Assembly: GCA_902784465.1 (NCBI GenBank)
Contig: CACZUZ010000001.1
Span: 1 to 64,000, forward strand
DNA length: 64,000 nucleotides
Direction: 5' to 3'
DNA from: an uncultured Bacteroidota bacterium
GTDB lineage: Bacteria; Bacteroidota; Bacteroidia; Bacteroidales; P3
In this document: positions 53,701-60,822 of the stretch, in pieces
Numbering within the stretch: position 1 is the stretch's first letter
Layout of the letters: every line of letters begins with the position of its first letter
Notes under the pieces: generated by a model
What the model saw: the letters and a program-made list of their open reading frames with translations, nothing else
What the model was told of the DNA's origin: nothing
Databases searched by the model: none
Program-made: the position numbers and the translations under genes

Positions 53701-54563
53701 TAGTTTTTCTTGTTTCTTTTATTCTTTTTACCCTGATTATGTTGTGAGTGAGGTGATGGAGTCAGTTCGTTGACAGGTTCCTCATCAGGGCTTGAACCAA
53801 CTTGATTGTTAGCAATGTTACGGTGAATTGGTACCAGCAACCATCCAGCACTATCCTTAATTGCTATGCCAGCCACCCTTAATTGTATCATGCCGGCCTT
53901 TGGATATGTGGGTACAACCCATACAGCACCGACAGGTTTAGGTGCGGCAACGCTGTCGCGAACCATACTTGGCATTGCTGGAACTACAACGGGTTGGGCT
54001 GTTATTGAGCCATTTAATTCCGAGGAACATACAATAGCCGACGTTGAAACTGCACCTGCTTTGCCAAGTGTATCCGATGCGAAACACCAAAGCAACCAAC
54101 CATTCCTGTAAGAAGTGTCGCTATGTATCGACAAAGCGGGGATGTTGACTAAAGAATCTGAACGCACACTCATTATTAAGGATGATGAAGAATCTATGCT
54201 TATTGGCAAAGAACTGTACGAACTATCCCCAATTGGTCGAAAGGACATTTCACTCAGTACGGGTTTGTGAGATTGACTATACCGCGTGTAGTCTGTGTCG
54301 TACAACCATGGTTTAATGGATGACGAGGCTGTAATAAGACCAGAGTCGGTTACAATGCCCAAAGTATATCCTTGACTGAATTCTGTCCGGTTGTTTCTTC
54401 CATAATGTTGCCCTGAACTATCTTGTAATTTGTATGCGCTGCATACTACAACAAGCGAAGGTTCAATAGACTGCTTCACCATTGCTTGATTGGGAGTTAT
54501 GCCCCATTGAGCCGACACGGCTATCGGCAACAATACAAAAGTCGTTATGAGTATTCTTTTCAT
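53700..54563 (-). CDS. Exported protease-like protein lacking catalytic residues
   Basis: The protein has 287 residues with a signal peptide (MKRILITTFVLLPIAVSA). It shows a chymotrypsin-like order without the triad. YTLGIVTDSGLITASSSI sits where active enzymes have GFxLxxGxxVTAxHC; the region before the end, IQLRVAGIAIKDSAGWLLVP, resembles the strand after the catalytic serine (VVVGIVS...WAVPI) in the neighbouring protease, but GNSGGP is absent. The C-terminus is a basic, polar tail (QHNQGKKNKRNKKN). I infer an inactive paralogue of the adjacent FHA-protease; confidence in the fold is moderate. It starts 4 bases after that gene. Confidence 0.6.
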   Translation of the reverse strand: MKRILITTFVLLPIAVSAQWGITPNQAMVKQSIEPSLVVVCSAYKLQDSSGQHYGRNNRTEFSQGYTLGIVTDSGLITASSSIKPWLYDTDYTRYSQSHKPVLSEMSFRPIGDSSYSSLPISIDSSSSLIMSVRSDSLVNIPALSIHSDTSYRNGWLLWCFASDTLGKAGAVSTSAIVCSSELNGSITAQPVVVPAMPSMVRDSVAAPKPVGAVWVVPTYPKAGMIQLRVAGIAIKDSAGWLLVPIHRNIANNQVGSSPDEEPVNELTPSPHSQHNQGKKNKRNKKN

Positions 54564-54567
54564 GGTT

Positions 54568-56193
54568 TTATCTGTTTCCGATTCTACTTATTGGCACAGC
54601 CCAATTATACAGTGAAGACCTACTATCCCCACGTGAAACTATTCCGACGACCACTAATTTACCATTTTTAACTGCAAAAATGGGTCCACCAGAATTACCA
54701 TGGTCTGTTCCTGTTGAATGCATTATACATCCATTACTGGAAATGCCAGATTGGGTCACATTCATTTGATATGAAATAGGTTCTATCCTGCTTGCACTTT
54801 CGACCCCCAGTCCCATTGGGAAACCCATAACAAGCAATTGTTGCTGACTTGAAAGGTTCGTGCTCAATGTGGCATCAGCCTCCAGCGTACCTGTATATTG
54901 AGTTTGTGCCCATGCCCAATCCGTGGCAAACATTGTAGGATCCCAACCCTCTATTAATGGGAATACGAAACGCCACTTTATGGCCGTACCGTCCTCTGCG
55001 GTTGCGACAGTTTCGACATGATCTCTGCTTCTGTCTATGTGGAATTGGTCGGAAGTAAGAGAGATACGACGTCCGCTTTTGCTTGAATAGGCCGTTATGT
55101 ACGATTTCATCTTCAAGTCAGACCTCGTTAATGTTGATCTTGCCCATTGAGCATAAGAGTTTGTGTCGTTATAGGAATTATACCACCAGCCTTCGACACA
55201 ATGACGTGCCGTGACAAAGCGGCCATCGTTTAGCAGAAAACCCGTTGCGGTCCAACCATATTGTGACGTGCGAACCTCACCACTTTCATTTCTATAGTAA
55301 TATGGGATTTCTACCTCTTCACCATTAATTACCACTACGGTTTTTGCAACAATAAAGAATACATCGGCTGCAAGATTTTGGTTGTTCATCATCTCATCAA
55401 TGCCGGGTTCTCTAGTCGGAGGTGTCACAGATTCTAGTCGTCTACGTTCTTGGGCTGATATTCGATTTTCTTGCTCTTCTATTTTCTGCTGAAGACCCGC
55501 AACCTCTTCAGCTCTTTCAATATTATTTCTGTCAAGTTCTTCTTGAAGGGCCTCTATTACTCTCTGGTGATGTATATGCTCATAAACAGCATAAGCAACC
55601 CATAATACAGCTAAAGCAACAATAATTCCGATAAGAGTTTTTATGGTTTTCTTATAGGGTGCAATGGCTTGGCTTACAACATTCCTTACAAATGTTGTTC
55701 CTCGAGATTTGCTGCGCAAGTTCTGTATGCTGTTCTCTTTTGGAACTACAAAGCGGATTGTCGGACCGCCTTTTGCGAGCTGAATAGTGTCACCGTTTTG
55801 CAGCACATATTTCTTGAAGGAATCTTCTGGTCTTATGATGCGGCTACCACCATTGACTATGGTGCTGTTTGTCTTAGAAAGATGCTCCAAAGTCCATTCA
55901 CCGCCGTTGCGGGAGATTGAGATGTGCTTGCCACTCACTTTACCTTCGATGCCCTCATCCCGATACCTTACAGCGCAACTGCTACTGCGACCAATCTCAA
56001 CATAGTCGACAAGTATTTGTTTCTTCTCACCAACATGATGTGATGACGTGTCGCTTAAGAATTCTATTTCGAAATAATAGCCATCTTTTTTCCCGAATGC
56101 TGCACCGATGCTTTGACCAATGCTGCGTGAGAACGATGGTTTACGTCCTGGCATAGAGGACGTTTGATTTCGGGTTTCTCCGTGTGTAGCCAT
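54568..56193 (-). CDS. FHA domain-transmembrane-trypsin-like serine protease fusion
   Basis: The protein has 541 residues. FHA domain about 41-138 (EIGRSSSCAVRY, GKHISISRNGGEWTLEHLSK, NGDTIQLAKG), membrane segment about 184-205 (IKTLIGIIVALAVLWVAYAV), coiled coil about 210-255, then a trypsin-like domain. The catalytic residues are H331 in VTARHCVEG, probably D425 in FATDWAWAQ, and S501 in GTDHGNSGGPIFA. The FHA part is cytoplasmic and would bind phosphothreonine from the kinases; the protease is in the periplasm. The ATG at 56193 is chosen, as the longer frame overlaps the previous gene without features. This looks like an output component. Confidence 0.88.
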   Translation of the reverse strand: MATHGETRNQTSSMPGRKPSFSRSIGQSIGAAFGKKDGYYFEIEFLSDTSSHHVGEKKQILVDYVEIGRSSSCAVRYRDEGIEGKVSGKHISISRNGGEWTLEHLSKTNSTIVNGGSRIIRPEDSFKKYVLQNGDTIQLAKGGPTIRFVVPKENSIQNLRSKSRGTTFVRNVVSQAIAPYKKTIKTLIGIIVALAVLWVAYAVYEHIHHQRVIEALQEELDRNNIERAEEVAGLQQKIEEQENRISAQERRRLESVTPPTREPGIDEMMNNQNLAADVFFIVAKTVVVINGEEVEIPYYYRNESGEVRTSQYGWTATGFLLNDGRFVTARHCVEGWWYNSYNDTNSYAQWARSTLTRSDLKMKSYITAYSSKSGRRISLTSDQFHIDRSRDHVETVATAEDGTAIKWRFVFPLIEGWDPTMFATDWAWAQTQYTGTLEADATLSTNLSSQQQLLVMGFPMGLGVESASRIEPISYQMNVTQSGISSNGCIMHSTGTDHGNSGGPIFAVKNGKLVVVGIVSRGDSRSSLYNWAVPISRIGNR

Positions 56194-56206
56194 ATTATTG
56201 TTTTTT

Positions 56207-56950
56207 TTATTTGTATAGACGATTGATAAGGTTGTGAAGCACATACGTCCTCATCCGTGTGTAAAGGTCGTCCTGTCGTTTTTGGAGAGCATGGATGGCC
56301 AGCATGAGGATAATGCTTAAAAAGAGTGCGACAAGTGTGGTGTCGAAAGCCACCGCAAGTGCGCTGGTGACTTTCTCAATTCCTTCGGGTGATGAAGCCT
56401 CGTTGGCATAGCCTAAAGATGATGCAATTCCGAGTACGGTTCCAATAAAACCCACGGATGGAATGGCCCACGAAATATAGCGAATAAACGACTGGTCGCT
56501 TTCCACTTCGGCATTCAAATTGGCCGATTCACTTTCGAGCACACTCAAAGCCTCGGATGATGATTTGCTTATGCGGTACTTCAAACATACCATTATGGCA
56601 AGGTCTACCAACTGGAAATGCGTTTGCTTGTTTTTCTCCTCCAGTTTCTGTTTCAGCTGATAAGCATCGTCGGCACTATATAGCCACTCTTTATCCTCGA
56701 CCAAAAAATGTCTGTCGAAAGCCTGCTCTTCATAACGCAATTTGTTGCTTATGGCAGCAACTTCCAAGATGCCCCAGAAGAATAGGAAATAGGTGGCACC
56801 TTGTATTAGTCCTGCAGGTAGGTCGCCACCAAGCATAACAATAATCCTTGCAGGTTTTTCTCCTAAGTTGCCAATCATTACAAGAATGGCCATCAAAATA
56901 GCAGCCAACAGGATGCTGATAACTACTCTGCTTGTTCTTGTCTTTATCAT
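56207..56950 (-). CDS. MotA/TolQ/ExbB-like proton channel protein
   Basis: The protein has 247 residues. Predicted membrane segments lie at about 7-27, 45-67, 158-180 and 195-220. The last two carry the family signature: YISWAIPSVGFIGTVLGIAS and then SALAVAFDTTLVALFLSIIL. The loop between segments 2 and 3 is cytoplasmic and helical. Family members form a pentamer around a MotB/TolR-type dimer and use ion flow to do mechanical work. It overlaps the TolR/MotB-like gene by four bases, which supports the pair. Confidence 0.9.
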   Translation of the reverse strand: MIKTRTSRVVISILLAAILMAILVMIGNLGEKPARIIVMLGGDLPAGLIQGATYFLFFWGILEVAAISNKLRYEEQAFDRHFLVEDKEWLYSADDAYQLKQKLEEKNKQTHFQLVDLAIMVCLKYRISKSSSEALSVLESESANLNAEVESDQSFIRYISWAIPSVGFIGTVLGIASSLGYANEASSPEGIEKVTSALAVAFDTTLVALFLSIILMLAIHALQKRQDDLYTRMRTYVLHNLINRLYK

Positions 56951-57813
56951 TGTTGTTGTAAATTAATATTGTTTTCTGTTACTGTTAAGACACCAATCGT
57001 AACCATTTGGCCTGGAGTGGTAAGCGTGATTCTTCGGTATGGGATTTTTATTTCATTTGCTTTGCCAGGGTGTAATGTCACATAACCTTCGACGTGTGCT
57101 GATGATGCATTACTCATGGATGCTTGGCTATAGATGTTAACTGCAATGCGATACCTGCCAGGTTTGATATGTCTTTGATAGAACAATTCATACCTGTCAT
57201 CATCAGAATTCTCTCGTGAGGTTATATCCTCATTCAACTGGCCAAAAGCAGTTATTTTTTTATGGTAAAAACAAGTTTCATTGGTGTTCAAATCCGTAAC
57301 ATACAAATCAACATCAATGTTCTCTCGCCACAAACAGACCACGCCGAGTTCTGCGTCCACGCCAAAAATTCGGCCAACTTGGCTGGCTTGTCTTTGCCTG
57401 TTCAGTTGTTCCTCCAACTCGGCAATACGTTGCCGCTGTTGTTCCGCTTGTTCTGCTTGCTGTCGCAACTGTTCAATTTCTTGCCTCAACCTCTCGTTTT
57501 CCTGTCTGGACTGAGCCAACTGCTGTTGCATTGTGTTTACCTGTTCTGAAAGTCGCTCGATCGTGTTTTGGAGTTCTTCTATCTGTTGCATGATTGCATC
57601 AAACTGCTCTTGTGGAACAGAATTCTCCAATTGTTGCATCATTTCTGCAAGTTCTGTTACTTGAATTCCAGCCTGTGTAATTTCTTCCATCGCCTGCTGG
57701 TCTGCGGATGACATCTTGGGTACAATAACGAACAGAATGATGACTGCGGCCAAAGCACCTGAAAGTAGGTCAAGGAATGAAGTACCAAATACATTTATCT
57801 CTTTGCGTTCCAT
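56947..57813 (-). CDS. MotB/TolR-like channel partner with long coiled coil
   Basis: The protein has 288 residues. The N-terminus is a short cytoplasmic tail and a single membrane segment, NVFGTSFLDLLSGALAAVII at 8-27, with D16 where MotB/TolR proteins have the proton-binding Asp. Residues 38-140 are a long coiled coil rich in Gln and Glu (AEQAEQQRQRIAELEEQLNR). The C-terminal domain (ELGVVCLWRENIDVDLYVTD, PGRYRIAVNIYSQ) is beta-rich, unlike the OmpA-like peptidoglycan-binding domain of MotB. It pairs with the MotA/ExbB-like gene. A peptidoglycan or substrate contact through the C-terminal domain is inference. Confidence 0.85.
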   Translation of the reverse strand: MERKEINVFGTSFLDLLSGALAAVIILFVIVPKMSSADQQAMEEITQAGIQVTELAEMMQQLENSVPQEQFDAIMQQIEELQNTIERLSEQVNTMQQQLAQSRQENERLRQEIEQLRQQAEQAEQQRQRIAELEEQLNRQRQASQVGRIFGVDAELGVVCLWRENIDVDLYVTDLNTNETCFYHKKITAFGQLNEDITSRENSDDDRYELFYQRHIKPGRYRIAVNIYSQASMSNASSAHVEGYVTLHPGKANEIKIPYRRITLTTPGQMVTIGVLTVTENNINLQQQ

Positions 57814-57823
57814 AATTCATTTA

Positions 57824-59242
57824 TTAAGTCCAACGTGGGTTCTTATGCCTCTCTCCACCATAATATAACCATCCATCTGAATCATAGCCATAAACTCGGA
57901 TGCGTATTTCCCCAATATAAATGATATCGTCTACCTCAAGGCGAACACCATTCAATCCATCGACTTCACGAGAATTGACGTATGTGCCATTTTTTGAACG
58001 CTGCCAAGAATGTGTTTCTTTGAGGTATTGTCCATCTCGAATATACCAATGATGGCCAGTCTCATCCCATTCTAATGTTGCATGATGACGTGAAATAAAT
58101 CGGTTTTCGTCGTCATATAGTTCGATATCATTAATCACTCCGTCGTAGTGACGCCCAATTGTCAATATACATTTGCCTTTATCACGTAATCCTGTGTGCG
58201 GCATTCCCCTTTTATCCCCATATAAAACCACTAAACCATAATCGGATATTTGTGGATAGTTGTGAATTATTCCCCTACTTTTACTATGGGTATAATTATT
58301 ATCACTTGTCTGAGTATTACATATTTGTGGAAATTGCATTTCGATCTGGGCAATTAATTCTTTGACGTCACCCTGTCGCTTTTGATAGTTTCCTTTCAAA
58401 CATGGCTCCAAAAAATTCATCCAAAACCTCGCATTATTAGTATTAGCTAAAGCATTGCGATTCCATTCATCATTGTTTGCATGGGCATAGTAGACTGCCA
58501 TATCGGAATCGGTACGGATTGAGCCAAAGGGGAATGCACCAGTTAGTAACATGTAATTCATCACAGCGAAGGCGAAAACGTCTATCGTAGGCATAACCAT
58601 TACCTCCTTTTTTCCACGGATAGGATTGACCTGTTCTGGGGGGGCAAAAGCTTTGGTATAGAACGATTGCTTAGGAACACCCATTACATATTGTGTGGTG
58701 TATCGGTTGTTTTCATCACCAGCCAAATCAAAATCATTCAGAGCAATTGTCCCATCAGTACGAAGCATGACATTTTCTGGTTTGATATCACGATGCACCA
58801 TTCCTTTGCTATGCAGTTCATATAGTCCAAGAAGAACCTGATGCATGCATCGTATAACCTCTTGTTCTCGGCGGCTATTCTCGACTTTTTCAAAATAGTC
58901 AAGCAAATCACCATTAGGACAAAACTCCATCACGTAAAAGGGATTGCCTTCGACTTCGCCGCAATCAACAGAATGAACCAGATGTTTACTTGGAGCGTTC
59001 ATTACTTGGTAGGCTCTTTCAAACCGCTTCCTGTAATTATCTTGTTCCTTCTTATTTAGAGTCCATAATTTCAACACCTTCAGTGCAAACGATTTTTCAT
59101 CGGTACATGATTTTACAAGATACACTATACCAAAGCCGCCCTCGCCAAGTTTGCGGATAACCTCATAATTCTTGGCAGTGTCAGTATTGTTTTTCCCCTT
59201 GATGATATCACCAGATTTCAATATACATTCTTGAGGCATCAT
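57824..59242 (-). CDS. Ser/Thr protein kinase with C-terminal FHA domain
   Basis: The protein has 472 residues with no membrane segment. Kinase domain about 25-280: glycine loop LGEGGFGIVYLV at 32-43, K55 in FALKVLK, HRDIKPEN at 150-157, then NDFDLAG at 169-175, where the usual DFG is DFD. APPEQ is the APE equivalent. FHA domain about 345-455: LTIGRHYDGVINDIELYDDE, FISRHHATLEWD and SKNGTYVNSREVDG. The ATG at 59242 is used; a TTG nine codons earlier overlaps the upstream gene. Combined writer and reader of phosphothreonine in one protein, as expected for the hub of this cluster. Confidence 0.92.
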   Translation of the reverse strand: MMPQECILKSGDIIKGKNNTDTAKNYEVIRKLGEGGFGIVYLVKSCTDEKSFALKVLKLWTLNKKEQDNYRKRFERAYQVMNAPSKHLVHSVDCGEVEGNPFYVMEFCPNGDLLDYFEKVENSRREQEVIRCMHQVLLGLYELHSKGMVHRDIKPENVMLRTDGTIALNDFDLAGDENNRYTTQYVMGVPKQSFYTKAFAPPEQVNPIRGKKEVMVMPTIDVFAFAVMNYMLLTGAFPFGSIRTDSDMAVYYAHANNDEWNRNALANTNNARFWMNFLEPCLKGNYQKRQGDVKELIAQIEMQFPQICNTQTSDNNYTHSKSRGIIHNYPQISDYGLVVLYGDKRGMPHTGLRDKGKCILTIGRHYDGVINDIELYDDENRFISRHHATLEWDETGHHWYIRDGQYLKETHSWQRSKNGTYVNSREVDGLNGVRLEVDDIIYIGEIRIRVYGYDSDGWLYYGGERHKNPRWT

Positions 59243-59252
59243 AATAAAATAC

Positions 59253-59972
59253 CTATTGTCCTGTTTCAAAACGGAAATACTTATTCCCTAATACTATGAC
59301 ATCACCATTGTCGATTGGGGTCTTCCCCTTGACAACAAGATATGTCTGATGCGTAGAACTGACATCTTCAATATACCATTGTCCTCCCTCGTTTGTCACA
59401 TGGATGTGTTTTCGGGAAATATGGTTGTCGTTTGGCGCAAGTTCTTCCCTGCCTAAAATGACATCGTCGACTGTATATGTCTTAGATTCACCAAGATTTC
59501 CGTTTTTGTCACATAATCCGATCTTGAATTCCGGATTAGCCATATTCCAGACTGGTTCAGATTGATTCCGGCTGAAAGAAGCAGATTGCCTGCTTCCTTT
59601 TTCATTTTCATCTTTCTGTTCAAGATTATTCTGACAATTTGGACATACTTTGACTCCTGGACGAAGCACATATCCACAAACAGGGCAACTGCTGTTTCTC
59701 TCCTCATAGTCTTCTCCCACCGTGGGCTGTCTCATCTCTGAACTGCTGAAACGATGACTATCGTGATTTGGCGGCAAACTGTTTATCCTTTCCCTTACAA
59801 TTGAGCCTTCCAGTGATGCGTTACAACTGCAACACTTTTTTGCCCCAGCAGGGTTCATTGTACCACAAAAATTGCAACGGATCTCACCTCCGTGATTTTT
59901 GGTCTCTTTGCTACTATTAGGGCAACCGTCGGCGTGACCGTTTATCTGGCCACAGATTTCACATCTTCCCAT
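59253..59972 (-). CDS. Zinc-ribbon and FHA domain protein, first gene of the signalling cluster
   Basis: The protein has 239 residues and is cytoplasmic. Cys-rich elements: CEICGQINGHADGC at 4-17, CNFCGTMNPAGAKKCCSC at 33-50, and CPVCGYVLRPGVKVCPNC at about 95-112, the last two being classic zinc ribbons. A polar linker leads to an FHA domain at about 150-235 (DDVILGREELAPNDNHISRK, HIHVTNEGGQWYIEDVSS, NGDVIVLGNKYFRF). It is probably a phosphothreonine-reading adaptor. It is the most upstream gene of the co-directional cluster and precedes the kinase by 10 bases. Confidence 0.88.
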   Translation of the reverse strand: MGRCEICGQINGHADGCPNSSKETKNHGGEIRCNFCGTMNPAGAKKCCSCNASLEGSIVRERINSLPPNHDSHRFSSSEMRQPTVGEDYEERNSSCPVCGYVLRPGVKVCPNCQNNLEQKDENEKGSRQSASFSRNQSEPVWNMANPEFKIGLCDKNGNLGESKTYTVDDVILGREELAPNDNHISRKHIHVTNEGGQWYIEDVSSTHQTYLVVKGKTPIDNGDVIVLGNKYFRFETGQ

Positions 59973-60822
59973 TGTCGTTATTTTTCAATATGCCGACCTG
60001 ATTCCCGATGACGGCTAAATAAAAACAAGCATGGAATCAATGTTGTCTAGTTTCTTACTATAGAGGTTTTGCCCGACCTGTCAGAAAAGAAACCTTTGAA
60101 CCTTATCCATGCTCAAAATATGCAGAGGCCATGAGCCAAAACATATCCAAAACGAGCAAAGGCATCAGTATCGAAGATTCTTCTGACATATAGTAATTTG
60201 GGCAAATTTCTATAGTGAATCCATACAAATGCTTTTCTTTGCAGCATATGACATGACTCTCGTCAAATTGCGCTGCAAATGTACGCATTTTTTCCGATAC
60301 TGATGCAATTTTAGATAAGGTTCTCTGTAAATATAATGATAATCAAATGATTTAATAATGTCTTCTAGGGCTGAATAGAGGCAATAGTGGTGTTTTTTAT
60401 CGCAGGAATATTGTTTTTTCAAAGAATAATGAAAATTACAATATTAAGTTGATACTGAAAAAACATTTCATCATTACGCAGATGATTAGTACCTTTGCAT
60501 TTCGAAACATGTTTTTTGGGGGGATAGAAAAAGCTTAACATCGAAACAGAATGCTACCACAGTTGACCCTAAAATTTCACAAGATCACATCGTGGCGCTT
60601 TGCGTCCCCGCAAAGCGAGACTATCTATGTGGAGTGAATGCCTAATCTCTCATTGAGTACAATACTCGCTATAACGTATGACTTTTCTATCAATATGGTT
60701 GTGGTGGCGTCTCTTCGAGACGCAGGGAGGGTTGTTGTGTCTGTCACCGCACTGCGCTCCGCTTGTACGGTGTTATTGAGATTAAGCCTCTCCGAGACTA
60801 TCCCGCTCTCAGTTTTCCGTTT
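59973..60822. other. Long upstream region of the signalling cluster, no supported gene
   Basis: The minus strand at 60276-60283 reads TACATTTG, a -7 box with a leader of about 300 bases before the first cluster gene; only a 14-codon frame (MSYAAKKSICMDSL) follows it closely. On the plus strand TACCTTTG at 60490-60497 is a second, outward -7 box leading only to a 9-codon frame. Hairpins lie at 60596-60617 (CGCTTTGC/GCAAAGCG) and 60707-60723 (GCGTCTC/GAGACGC). The DNA changes from AT-rich to GC-rich near 60.7 kb. Confidence 0.55.
60276..60283 (-). promoter_or_regulatory. Candidate promoter of the kinase/FHA/PP2C cluster
   Basis: The minus strand reads TACATTTG followed by C, an exact TAnnTTTG, with a TTG 22 bases upstream. 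It is the only good match found between the cluster and the next gene. Confidence 0.5.

Noticed and set aside
60103..60422. Small frames of 60-70 codons upstream of the signalling cluster
   Set aside because: No conserved features, and they overlap the likely promoter; probably chance frames in AT-rich DNA.
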